From DATBLE01 sp046734335 (GTDB taxonomy: Bacteria; Actinomycetota; Thermoleophilia; Gaiellales; Gaiellaceae), in contig JBKPRA010000067.1 of assembly GCA_046734335.1 (NCBI GenBank), forward strand, positions 1 through 60,197: DNA of 60,197 nucleotides, given 5' to 3'. Position numbers and translations under genes: made by a program. Under the pieces are notes generated by a model. It saw only the letters and a list, made by a program, of their open reading frames with translations, did no database searches and was not told where the DNA came from. Shown in pieces: positions 43,601 through 50,675 of this stretch. Numbering within the stretch: the first letter of the stretch is position 1; every line of letters starts with the position of its first letter.

Positions 43601-44502
43601 CCGTCTCGGCGATGACGTTTATCGCGCGGATGATCTTCCTCGACGAGGATGCATATCCGGTCTTTGTCCCGCAGAACGAGGGGATGCTGCGGCCGATCAA
43701 GGTGGTCGCGCCGAAGGGCTCGATCTTCAACCCGAACTACCCGCGCGCGTGCTTCGCTCGCTTCTGCCAGGTGCAGCGCGCGGTCGACCTCGTGCTTCGC
43801 GCGCTCGCGCCCGTCGTGCCCGAGCAGATCACCGCCGGCAACTCGGCACACCTCCATTTCATCTCCTACTCCGGCTTCAACACCGAGACGCAGGAGTACT
43901 GGGTCTACCTCGAGGTGGACGAGGGCTCCTACGGCGGCCGTCCCTCGCGCGACGGCCTCGACTCCGTCGACTGTCTGATCGCGAACACACGGAACAACCC
44001 GATCGAGGAGCTCGAGTGGCGGTTCCCGATGCGGACCGAACGCTACGAGCTACGCGACGAGCCGTGCGCGGCGGGTCGAACCAGGGGCGGGATCGGCATG
44101 GTGCGCGTGAACCGCTTCCTCGTCGACTCGATCGTCACCTGCGAAGGGGAGCGGCACGAGACCGACGCCCCGTGGGGCATCTTCGGCGGCCACGACGGTA
44201 TGAACGCGTCGATGATCCGCAACGCCGGACAGGCGGGCGAAGAGCACTGGCCCTCCAAGGTGACCGCGGCTCGCCTGTCGGCCGGCGACACGCTCCAGAT
44301 CACCGTTCCGAACTCGGCCGGCTACGGGGACCCGCTGGAGCGCGACCCCGAGCTCGTGCTCTCCGATGTCCTCGACGGATACACCACGGTCGAGCTGGCC
44401 GAACGCGACTACGGAGTCGTCATCGACGGCGGGAGCATGACGGTCGACGGCGAGGCGACCGCGCAACTGCGCAAGGAGCGGATCGCGGTGCCGCTGGCCT
44501 AG
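40642..44502 (+). CDS. Fused hydantoinase/oxoprolinase HyuA-HyuB (ATP-dependent, N-methylhydantoinase-like)
   Basis: 1286 residues from a GTG overlapping the previous stop. Residues ~1-690 are HyuA: ATP-binding GVDVGGTFTDLIL, HGTTVATNIVLTHSG, MSGPVAGLVGG, LDMGGTSADIGV near residue 289, and the family end with VVEQYDSTTVIPPGF. Residues ~703-1286 are HyuB: TPILMRVIGGAFAAIAKEMA, IIRESEDLGAGIFDPEG, LHNDPYLGATHSPDV and the GGRPSRDGLDSVDC region. The two halves are separate subunits in N-methylhydantoinase, acetophenone carboxylase and relatives, and fused in 5-oxoprolinase. It couples ATP hydrolysis to opening (or carboxylation) of a cyclic amide. Neighbouring carbamoylsarcosine-type amidases favour a hydantoin substrate. 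Confidence 0.9.
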   Translation: MKRIGVDVGGTFTDLILVDEEEGRITVDKVPSTPDDPSRSVVEGVQALCAKAGVALADVDNLLHGTTVATNIVLTHSGAEAGMITTHGFRDIVHIARHKKPFNFSLQQELPWQSRPLVKRRHRLTVKERVTVPDGDVLVELDDEEVRERVRTLKAAGVDSVAVCLLHSYLNPAHEQRIKEIVLEEFPEAYLSVSHEVLPLYREFERFSTVALNAYVGPKVSRYVTRFDEALREIGFTREVQLMQSSGGMATVEAARERPVNLLMSGPVAGLVGGIWAGRMAGHDKVVTLDMGGTSADIGVAAGAQLRMRHLLDTKVGDYQAMVPMVDIDTIGAGGGSIAYVDAGGVFRVGPQSAGADPGPACYGRGGDQPTSTDAQLLLGRLRPDRGLLGGDMSLDVELATAAMQRVASRLGIPVEEAALGALQIQKFSMAQAIEVNSVRRGYDPREFTLVAAGGAGPLFACDLAVELEIPRVLVPPHPGITSATGLLATDLQHEFVATERHFLKSLDRERLGARLDELAAQAAAQLEQDGVPEDRRLVRRLADCRYAGQGYEVRFDIPAGELDDAWTARLAEGFHAAHEREYGHRFDAEIEIVNVRTLGVGLIPDLRWAELEAGDGDPLRAKTAERVVVFDVEGKPERRQTPFYDRELLRAEDRVEGPAVVEQYDSTTVIPPGFVAEIDRSGNIVVDCSQAQRAEQASQLATPILMRVIGGAFAAIAKEMAGVLYRMSYSSIIRESEDLGAGIFDPEGNELAESDSTPMFMGAMPKIVKGVISLLGEDIHDGDVILHNDPYLGATHSPDVAIVVPIFFEGELAGFSGASAHLLDIGGAYPGLAVDLVDNWSEGNIYRAVKLSERGARQDKLWQHILENTRTPTYNRGDIEAMIAACELAKTRYLQLLERYGREPVLGAARDWIAYSERMLRQEIAKVPDGVYGPEEGWLDDDGRNRGTQLPVKVKVVIEGDALTIDLTGSSDEVPTGYNCPYEGTTVSAMTFIARMIFLDEDAYPVFVPQNEGMLRPIKVVAPKGSIFNPNYPRACFARFCQVQRAVDLVLRALAPVVPEQITAGNSAHLHFISYSGFNTETQEYWVYLEVDEGSYGGRPSRDGLDSVDCLIANTRNNPIEELEWRFPMRTERYELRDEPCAAGRTRGGIGMVRVNRFLVDSIVTCEGERHETDAPWGIFGGHDGMNASMIRNAGQAGEEHWPSKVTAARLSAGDTLQITVPNSAGYGDPLERDPELVLSDVLDGYTTVELAERDYGVVIDGGSMTVDGEATAQLRKERIAVPLA

Positions 44503-44581
44503 GGTTCAGGACCTCGAGCCTGCACTGCGGTTCACCTACGCCTTGCTGCGTAACCTCGGCGGCGAGTGAGCCCTCGGGGCG
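44503..44581. other. Short intergenic region after the hydantoinase gene
   Basis: The whole 44503-45090 interval separates the catabolic operon from the protease module. It contains only the two small candidate ORFs listed next. No terminator-like stem of more than 8 bp was found directly after 44502. Confidence 0.3.
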
Positions 44582-44755
44582 CTACGCGGCTTCTCGTTCC
44601 GGACGGCGCGCGCGGTTGAGATCCTCGACCGTTCGGATGTTGGCGTAGACGACCGCCTCCCCGTGTGCGTACTCGAGCTCCCGCCGTGCGAAGCGATACC
44701 ACTCGACCCAGCTCGTGAGGCGACGGTCCGCCGTCTCGTCGCCTCTGCTCACCAT
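44582..44755 (-). CDS. Possible small ORF of unknown function
   Basis: 57 residues from ATG 44755, mixed charged and aromatic (TSWVEWYRFARRELEYAHGE, ending RARRPEREAA). The composition is reasonable for a small soluble protein and differs from the Arg/Ser/Pro bias of shadow frames, but there is no strong ribosome-binding site and no recognised family. The frame is open upstream to 44941 with less protein-like sequence. Its start faces the small membrane ORF at 44874. Confidence 0.35.
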   Translation of the reverse strand: MVSRGDETADRRLTSWVEWYRFARRELEYAHGEAVVYANIRTVEDLNRARRPEREAA

Positions 44756-44873
44756 GCTCACAGTGAAGCACCTGAATCGTGATGTCTCGGGGAACTTCCG
44801 GTAAGGATTTTGGTGTTGCGATCGGCGCCTCGGGGTCCGTGTTGTTCCCGGAGCGTCGGGGAACACGTCCTTC

Positions 44874-45032
44874 ATGACCGTTGCGCTCGGAGTCGTGCTT
44901 TCCGTAATCGCTCTTGTCAGCGCCGGCGTGGTGATCGCCATGTTCGTCTGGGCGGCGAAGAAGGACGGGGAAGAGGATCAGGCCCTGCAGCGGCGTCTCG
45001 GAATTCGGCGCCGAACGCGCATCGGGCGCTAG
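44874..45032 (+). CDS. Small single-pass membrane protein
   Basis: 52 residues from ATG 44874 to the TAG at 45030-45032. A hydrophobic segment (VALGVVLSVIALVSAGVVIA, then MFVW) is followed by AAKKDGEEDQALQ and a basic tail RRLGIRRRTRIGR. The abrupt switch from one membrane helix to a charged cytosolic tail is what a real small membrane protein looks like and is hard to get by chance in GC-rich non-coding DNA. No strong ribosome-binding site, no known family. Confidence 0.5.
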   Translation: MTVALGVVLSVIALVSAGVVIAMFVWAAKKDGEEDQALQRRLGIRRRTRIGR

Positions 45033-45090
45033 CGGCAGCTGGAGGGCTCGTCCGACGCTCACGCCCGGCTGCGGCCGAGCAGAAACCTGT

Positions 45091-45621
45091 CTAGGACCGC
45101 TTCTTGGTCGCACCGGGCGGTGTGACGGTCACGTGGACGGTGTGCTGCTCCCACGCCGACACGGGAGCGGCCCCGCGGGACTTCTCTCGCGGGTCAACGT
45201 AGTACGGCGTGTCAGCCCAGCCGATCTCGACGTCCACCGCCTCGGCATCGGCGATGGCGTGCTCCTCGAAGAGCACGTCCCCCGGGGGCGACGGGGTCTC
45301 GGCGAGCTTGACGATCGTCTTCGGCAGCCCGATGGTCGCCACCGCCTCGCTCTGCGGGTCGACCGACGCGAACCGCGGCTCCACCGCGACCGCTCCGGGC
45401 ACCATCTCGAACCCCTGGTCGGACATCAGTACCCGGAGCCGCTTCGTCGCGGGGTCGAAGATCAGCCCCCGGACGTCCGCGACGTAGTGGACCGCGCGGT
45501 CGAGCGGGTTGCTGAGGCGAACAGCGACCTCGAAGCCGTCCTTCGTCCTCTTCATCCCTTCCGGCGCCGCCTGCAGCCCGTGCGACTCGCCGTCCTGACC
45601 CCGCCTGCGTGCGCTGCTCAT
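45091..45621 (-). CDS. Uncharacterised protein, last gene of the metalloprotease module
   Basis: 176 residues. Basic N- and C-termini surround a beta-rich middle with a GFEVAVRLSNPLDRAVHYVADV block and LIFDPATKRLRVLMSD. It reads like an immunoglobulin-like beta sandwich: alternating hydrophobic strands, no cysteines, no catalytic motif, no signal peptide. Its ATG overlaps the stop of the protease gene by 4 bases, so it is co-expressed with it and may be its partner or inhibitor. I do not recognise the family. Confidence 0.65.
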   Translation of the reverse strand: MSSARRRGQDGESHGLQAAPEGMKRTKDGFEVAVRLSNPLDRAVHYVADVRGLIFDPATKRLRVLMSDQGFEMVPGAVAVEPRFASVDPQSEAVATIGLPKTIVKLAETPSPPGDVLFEEHAIADAEAVDVEIGWADTPYYVDPREKSRGAAPVSAWEQHTVHVTVTPPGATKKRS

Positions 45622-47066
45622 GTCGTCCTTTCGTCGACGAGGCGGTCGATCGCAGTCACACGGTACTCACTCGTCAGACGACCGCGGAAATTTGCGCTTG
45701 CCTGCGGGGAGCGCAGGAGCGTGTGCTCCAGCAGGCCGAGCTCGCTGCGCACCTCGGCGGCGGTCAAGGAGGCCCAGACCGGGTCGAGCGGCATCCGGGG
45801 CGCCCAGGCCTCGATCCCGGCCCGCAGCTGCTCGCCGACCTCCTGCGGGTCACCGCCGTCGAGGTGGAGCTCGAGGGCCGATCCGTACAGCCGCACCGGC
45901 TCGACGATCCCCCACAACAGGTGCTCGCTGCGCAGCGCCGGAGCGACGAGCCCGGCCAGCTCCCGCTGGTCTTCGGGAAGGCCCGCGACGGCGCCGCCGA
46001 GCACGTCGCGCGCGCGCCGCAGCATCCCCAGGCGCGCCGCGGCGACGTCGCGGTCGGGGTGATCGGCGACGAACCGGCGGCCGAGCGCGGCGGCGTCGGC
46101 GATCCGCAGGGCGAACTCCTCGATCGTGGACAGGATCGTGATCAGCGGCCGCACGAAGCCCTCCAGCACGAGGGGCCGGAGCTCCTGCCGTCGCGCCAGG
46201 AGCGTGCAGACCTGCGGGCTGAACGCGTAGTAGTCGCGGTGAAGCCTGTCGAAGAACGCGAAGCCGACCTCGCTCTTGCGGATGAGCCCGTCGCGCACGC
46301 GCCGCAGGGAGACGACCTCCTCCGAGAGCGGCGATCCGGACGCGACGGAGGCGACAATGCAGCAGTTGCCGCTGCTACCGCCGGAACAGGTGCCGCCGCA
46401 GTGGTTCCCGGTGTCGCGCAGCACCGCCGTCGTCCCAGTGGCCGCCGCGAGCTGCGTGCGCATGTCGTTCTCGTCGGTGATGGCGGCGGCCTCCTCGGGC
46501 GACGACGGGTTGCACCCCGCGGTGAGCGCGAGCATGGCGTTCGTCACCGTCCGGAGCGCGTGCGAGAGCTCGTGGTAGAGGATCACCGGGTTCGGCGTCT
46601 GGAGGTCGAGCGTCCCGCCGGTCCCGGCGCGCGCCGTGCAATAGCCGCTGCCGTTGCTCTGGCTCGTGTCGTAGATGACGAGGCAATCAGTCGTGGTGTT
46701 CAGGCCCGCGCCGGCGAGGCCCGAGTTGCTCGGGGGAAGCGCGGTGCCGCCGAAGGTCGTGACCAGGGCGCCGTCGTTGCGCACGAAGTTGGCCAGCACC
46801 GGGAGGATCACGATCGGCACGGCCTGCGGCCCCGCTCCCAGCCCGTAGTCCGGGTTGAAGTTCGTGTTGACGAGCGTGTCGAGGCGCGTCGGCGGGATCC
46901 CCGGATCGGTGCGGGCGTACGTCACCTGCTGCCGGTTTCCGACAGCCGCCGCGAGGCCGAGGCCGGTGTCGCCGTTGGCGATGATCGCGAGATCGACGGC
47001 CCCTTGATTCGCGTCGAGCGTTCCGGTGCCGGCGCCTGTGGCGTCGTTCTGGACGAAGACAGTCAT
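45618..47066 (-). CDS. M91/NleD-like zinc metallopeptidase with long helical C-terminus
   Basis: 482 residues. The zinc motif HELSH (165-169) sits in PVILYHELSHALR, followed by an SPEEAAAITDENDMR segment whose glutamates are candidates for the third ligand and whose Asn/Arg pattern matches M91-type proteases (the NleD effector family). The preceding half has IAIIANGDTGLGLA and VIYDTSQSNGSGY. A Cys cluster (CGGTCSGGSSGNCC) near residue ~230 is followed by a helical region of about 230 residues without known domains. No signal peptide. M91 domains occur in secreted effectors and toxins; here the protein is co-encoded with a coiled-coil protein and a beta-sandwich-like protein. Confidence 0.72.
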   Translation of the reverse strand: MTVFVQNDATGAGTGTLDANQGAVDLAIIANGDTGLGLAAAVGNRQQVTYARTDPGIPPTRLDTLVNTNFNPDYGLGAGPQAVPIVILPVLANFVRNDGALVTTFGGTALPPSNSGLAGAGLNTTTDCLVIYDTSQSNGSGYCTARAGTGGTLDLQTPNPVILYHELSHALRTVTNAMLALTAGCNPSSPEEAAAITDENDMRTQLAAATGTTAVLRDTGNHCGGTCSGGSSGNCCIVASVASGSPLSEEVVSLRRVRDGLIRKSEVGFAFFDRLHRDYYAFSPQVCTLLARRQELRPLVLEGFVRPLITILSTIEEFALRIADAAALGRRFVADHPDRDVAAARLGMLRRARDVLGGAVAGLPEDQRELAGLVAPALRSEHLLWGIVEPVRLYGSALELHLDGGDPQEVGEQLRAGIEAWAPRMPLDPVWASLTAAEVRSELGLLEHTLLRSPQASANFRGRLTSEYRVTAIDRLVDERTT

Positions 47067-47088
47067 CGGGCCCGAGCCGATTGCCGGA

Positions 47089-47610
47089 TCAACCGATCGG
47101 CTCCGGCTTCCGGGGCTTCCAGCCCTGGCCCTTCGGCTTGTAGGGGCTCTCCTTCGGCACGGGGCACGGCTCCGGGCAGGGCTCGACCGGCGGCTCCTCC
47201 GGCGGGCAGCATTCGAGGACCTTGGTCTCCAGCTCGGCCTGGCGGTCGTAGTCCCCGGCCGCGTCGGCGTGGACGCGTTCCTCGATTCCCTCCACGCGCC
47301 GCAGCGAGGCGAGCTGCCGCTCGCTGAGCTCGAGCTGGCGGGTCAGCTTGCGGGTCATGCCGCACAGCAGGTCGTTCGCGTTCGTCAGGAGGCAGATGAT
47401 CGTGTCGTTCTGGCCGCTCTGGTGCTCGAGGACCGCGTTCGTGACCTTTTGCAGCTCCCAGATCGCGAGCAGCCCCTCCGCGAGGTTGCCGAGGCCGGCG
47501 TCGAGGTCCGCGTCCAGCGTGTCGAGCCTGCTGACGGTGTCCGCGGTGTGCTGGTTGATGTCGTCGAGCTTGGCGTTGATCTGGTCGGCGACGTCTTGAA
47601 TGGACGGCAT
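47089..47610 (-). CDS. Coiled-coil protein with Cys/Pro-rich tail
   Basis: 173 residues. Residues ~1-130 have continuous heptad-like spacing (VADQINAKLDDINQHTADTV, then VSRLDTLDADLDAGLGNLAE) indicating long helices. Residues ~140-173 switch to a Cys/Pro/Glu-rich tail (ECCPPEEPPVEPCPEPCPVP) ending in a basic Lys/Pro/Gly segment. No membrane helix or enzyme motif. First gene of a three-gene leftward module with the M91-like protease 22 bases downstream. It could be a scaffold or chaperone, but the function is unknown. Confidence 0.68.
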   Translation of the reverse strand: MPSIQDVADQINAKLDDINQHTADTVSRLDTLDADLDAGLGNLAEGLLAIWELQKVTNAVLEHQSGQNDTIICLLTNANDLLCGMTRKLTRQLELSERQLASLRRVEGIEERVHADAAGDYDRQAELETKVLECCPPEEPPVEPCPEPCPVPKESPYKPKGQGWKPRKPEPIG

Positions 47611-47889
47611 GTTCCCTCCGCTCGGTCGAGAGGCTCTACCTCAGGTCGCCCGTCGGCCGCAGGGGCCCTTCCGACCCAGGGCGAGCATCGACGAGTGCTC
47701 GATCCCACGCACGGGCCGGCGGCGACCACCGACGAGCGGCTCCTTCGTCTGGGGCTGCATAGTGGCAGTCGTCGCAAGCGTCGTCAACTGCGTTGGCCCC
47801 AACAACTCGAGCCGCGCGAAGGTCGGGCGAACTGGATCCTCGAATGGCCTTCGAGCTTGACCATCCATGCCACAATCGCTGCGCTCGTC
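47611..47889. other. Divergent promoter region between the protease module and the PPTase gene
   Basis: About 280 bases between two oppositely oriented starts (47610 leftward, 47890 rightward), so promoters for both must lie here. No convincing -35/-10 pair or palindrome was found by eye. The PPTase frame is open through part of it but lacks family residues before ATG 47890. Confidence 0.3.
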
Positions 47890-48723
47890 ATGGAGATGCC
47901 CTTCGTTCTTGACGCACAGGAGGACGTGACGCAGTCGTGGCGGCCGGTGACCTTCCCGATGCGTGAGGGCGGGCTCAGGATCGAACCGCGGGAGGTGCAC
48001 GTCTGGAGAGCGGAGCTGCGGCAGGCAGTGCACGTCATCGACGGCCTGCGGGCGACACTCGATACGGAGGAGCTGTCTCGCGCGAATCGATTCGTGTTCG
48101 AGCGCCACCGTCTCCGGTACGTCGCCGCACACGGAATGCTGCGGCACTTGTTGAGTGCCTATGTAGGGATCGCGCCCGATCGCATCGAGCTGGGCCGGGC
48201 CCGGTACGGCAAGCCGTATCTGCTCGGCGACGGCGACGGAGCGCGCAGCGCGCTTCGATTCAATCTCGCGCATTCGAGCGACCTGATGCTTGTCGCGATC
48301 GGGGTCCGACGTGAGCTGGGAGTCGATCTCGAGTTCATTGGCCGCCGCCGGGATGTGGCGGGGATCGCCCGGCACTTCTTCTCGCCGAACGAGGTGACGA
48401 CCCTGACGGCGCTGCCCGCGGACGAGCGTCTTGCGGCTTTCTACCGGTGCTGGACGCGCAAGGAGGCATACATCAAGGCGTGCGGGAGGGGGCTGAAGAT
48501 GCGTCTCGACGACTTTGACGTCTCCCTCGAGCCGGCCGTTTCGCGCGGATTGCTCAGATCGGCGTTGGCGACCGACGAGCCTGAACGCTGGCGCTTTACC
48601 GACCTCCGTGCAGGCCCCGGCTTCGAGGCCGCGCTCGCTGTCGAGGGGCACGAATGGCGGTTGGGCACCTACGAGATCGAGATCCAGGAACGGAAAGGTG
48701 ACGCCGCGGCGGGTCTGTTGTAA
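47890..48723 (+). CDS. 4'-phosphopantetheinyl transferase, Sfp type
   Basis: 277 residues from ATG 47890; no clear ribosome-binding site, and the second ATG two codons later is an alternative. Core motifs: GRARYGKPYL, FNLAHSSDLMLVAIG, the Mg-binding GVDLE near residues 145-149, and WTRKEAYIKACGRGL with Lys191-Glu192. It moves the phosphopantetheine arm of CoA to the Ser of carrier proteins. The acyl carrier domain of the fusion protein at 54200-56737 is the obvious local client, so this gene probably belongs to the biosynthetic cluster although it is on the other strand. Confidence 0.9.
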   Translation: MEMPFVLDAQEDVTQSWRPVTFPMREGGLRIEPREVHVWRAELRQAVHVIDGLRATLDTEELSRANRFVFERHRLRYVAAHGMLRHLLSAYVGIAPDRIELGRARYGKPYLLGDGDGARSALRFNLAHSSDLMLVAIGVRRELGVDLEFIGRRRDVAGIARHFFSPNEVTTLTALPADERLAAFYRCWTRKEAYIKACGRGLKMRLDDFDVSLEPAVSRGLLRSALATDEPERWRFTDLRAGPGFEAALAVEGHEWRLGTYEIEIQERKGDAAAGLL

Positions 48724-48766
48724 AGTCGTCTGCGATTCCCCAACAATCCGACCGTAGGGGGTACGG

Positions 48767-49165
48767 ATGCCGGTAAAGGAGAATCGGGCGCTTACGAAGC
48801 GTGTGTTCGAGGCGCTGAGCAAGGGCGACCTGACCGCCGCGCAGAAGGTGCTCGGGGCCGACCTGAAGAAGGGCGCAGCCGCAAGTGCCAAGGCCGCGAA
48901 GCTGGCGCTGCCGGATGTGAAGGTGCATCTCGAAGACGTGATCGCCGAGGGCGAGAAGGTCGTCGCCAGGTGGACGGCGACCGGGACGCACAAGGGCGCT
49001 CACAAGGACGCGTTCTTCGGCAGCGTCAAGGGCACCGGTAAGCCGCTCAGTGTCAGCGGCATCACGATCCTTCGCTTCGAGGGCGGCCGCGTCGTGGAGA
49101 CGTGGGGATTGACCGACGAGCTCGGCGCCGTCAAGCAGCTCGGGCTCGTCCGGCCGCGCGGCTAG
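48767..49165 (+). CDS. SnoaL-like ester-cyclase family protein
   Basis: 132 residues, ATG with TAGGGGG a few bases upstream. Ester-cyclase pattern: NRALTKRVFEALSKGDLTAA at the start, DVKVHLEDVIAEGEKVVARW, TATGTHKG, and ITILRFEGGRVVETWGLTDE at the end. The family includes polyketide cyclases and many uncharacterised small NTF2-fold proteins. It follows the PPTase by 43 bases on the same strand and converges with the biosynthetic operon, so a cyclisation or binding step in that pathway is possible. Confidence 0.78.
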   Translation: MPVKENRALTKRVFEALSKGDLTAAQKVLGADLKKGAAASAKAAKLALPDVKVHLEDVIAEGEKVVARWTATGTHKGAHKDAFFGSVKGTGKPLSVSGITILRFEGGRVVETWGLTDELGAVKQLGLVRPRG

Positions 49166-49193
49166 CGCGGCCTCGGGAAGTCGCGGCTCCTGA

Positions 49194-49232
49194 GCGGAGC
49201 GCCGTCCCGGCGCGGCGAGGACGGCGCTCCGC
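49194..49232. terminator. Strong bidirectional hairpin between converging transcripts
   Basis: Arms 49194-49207 (GCGGAGCGCCGTCC) and 49219-49232 (its exact reverse complement) form a perfect 14-bp stem with an 11-base loop. It sits between the stop of the rightward ester-cyclase-like gene and the stop of the leftward biosynthetic operon, where both transcripts must end. Confidence 0.75.
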
Positions 49233-49242
49233 GCCGCCGACC

Positions 49243-50664
49243 TCAGGGTACGAGCGGTGGTAGCTCGGCTGGGCCGATGTCCGGCTCGATCAGGAGTCGG
49301 TGGCGGAGCGATGTGAAGAGGACCCGGCGCCCCAGGAGAGCTGCGTTTCTACGTCCGCGCCGCGCCGCCCACGCGGACGAGTAGCGGTGCGCCCACAGTC
49401 GTACGAAGCGCTCGTTGCCGTCCATCGTGCATCGGCACGCAACCGAGTACAGCTCCTCACCGGGAAGCGAGCGGAGCCTCATCGAACGGAGCTGCGAGAC
49501 GCTGACAGTCCGTCCCCCGACCGCGGTGCGCACCGCGGATTGCACGTGTTTCTCAGGGAACGTCTTCGTCGTTTCGGCGCGTAGCCGGACGCTCGGCTGC
49601 GCCGCGACCGTATCCAGGAAGTCGGCCGTCTGGGCGCTCGCGTCGAACCCTCCGGAATGGATCGAGCGCATGGCGTCTTCGGGGAGCTCGAGGAAGCGCT
49701 TGGCCGCGACGACGGTCGCGAAGTCGGCTTCGTCCTCCCGGGCGACGTGGATGAACGGGAGGCACGCCGACGGCAGGAATCGGAACCAGTTCGTTCCCTG
49801 GTATGCGCAGATCACCGGCGTGCGAAGCGAGAGGCACTCCGTCGCCTGCATGAACCCGCACTTGACCACGGCGAGGCTCGAAAGCTCGAGGAGCCCGAAT
49901 AGGACTGCATCGGCAAGCAGCCCGGACACACGGACGCGCGCCCGGACCTCGTCGGACAGCCCCGACACGCGCTGCTCCAGCTCGGCGGGGTTGCGCGACA
50001 TGAAGAGGAAGTGCGTGTCCGTCGCCTCGAGCCGCTGGAGCAGCGAGAACGCGAGTCGCTCGACTTTTGGATCGTATGCGAGAGCGCACACGAGCTTCTC
50101 CACGGGCAGCCCGAGCTCGTCGAGCAGGCGGCGCGCCTCGGTGAGGTCACTGGTCACGAACGGCGGTACCTGGCGGACGTTCGGCGGCGGCTCGCGCATG
50201 TGCGTGCACGTCGGGCCGGTCAGGACCACGCCGTCCATCATCCCGGCGTGGTGGCGCAGGAACATCGGAACTGCCAGCGGGTGATAGGAGTTGTCGAGCA
50301 GCACGACCGGGACGCCGATCTCTACGGCGCCGAGGGACGCTTCGAGCATCGTTCCGACCTGCGGGGCCTCACCGACGACGACGAGGTCGGGGCGGCAGTC
50401 GCGCAGCGCCTTGACGGCGCGTTCGCGGCTCGCTTCCCAGCCGTCGTCGTGGACGGCGTCGAGGTGGAGGTCGACGAAGTGGATCCGGTCCTCGGCGAGC
50501 GCGGTGAGCTCGTCGTGGTACGTGGCCCGTCCGGTGCAGTCGAAGAACACGTCGTGGCCTCTCTCCTGGAGCTCGAGCGCCACCCGGAGTCCTCGTTTGT
50601 AGACGCCGATCTGCGCGTGTCCGGCCGCGTTGCCGAAGCAATAGGTAAAGAACAGGACTCTCAT
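49243..50664 (-). CDS. GT-B-fold glycosyltransferase, last gene of the biosynthetic operon
   Basis: 473 residues from ATG 50664. The N-terminal Rossmann-like half starts MRVLFFTYCFGNAAGHAQIG and contains KALRDCRPDLVVVGEAPQVG. The C-terminal half has VVKCGFMQATECLSLRTPVI, equivalent to the nucleotide-sugar region of MurG/GT28-like and related GT-B enzymes (Gly, then Glu, then Pro-Val-Ile). The last ~100 residues are basic and lack family features. No membrane helices. It probably adds a sugar to the product of the operon. The donor and whether it is active are unknown. Eleven bases separate it from the carbamoyltransferase. Confidence 0.72.
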   Translation of the reverse strand: MRVLFFTYCFGNAAGHAQIGVYKRGLRVALELQERGHDVFFDCTGRATYHDELTALAEDRIHFVDLHLDAVHDDGWEASRERAVKALRDCRPDLVVVGEAPQVGTMLEASLGAVEIGVPVVLLDNSYHPLAVPMFLRHHAGMMDGVVLTGPTCTHMREPPPNVRQVPPFVTSDLTEARRLLDELGLPVEKLVCALAYDPKVERLAFSLLQRLEATDTHFLFMSRNPAELEQRVSGLSDEVRARVRVSGLLADAVLFGLLELSSLAVVKCGFMQATECLSLRTPVICAYQGTNWFRFLPSACLPFIHVAREDEADFATVVAAKRFLELPEDAMRSIHSGGFDASAQTADFLDTVAAQPSVRLRAETTKTFPEKHVQSAVRTAVGGRTVSVSQLRSMRLRSLPGEELYSVACRCTMDGNERFVRLWAHRYSSAWAARRGRRNAALLGRRVLFTSLRHRLLIEPDIGPAELPPLVP

Positions 50665-50675
50665 CGACTGACCGC

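Noticed and set aside
41866..43857. Leftward open frame of 663 codons opposite the hydantoinase gene
   Set aside because: Antisense shadow with repetitive Arg/Val/Asp composition and no family features.
45609..47327. Rightward open frame of 572 codons opposite the M91-like protease
   Set aside because: Arg/Ala/Val/Glu-rich antisense frame without motifs; the leftward frame has the HELSH metal site and couples to its neighbours.
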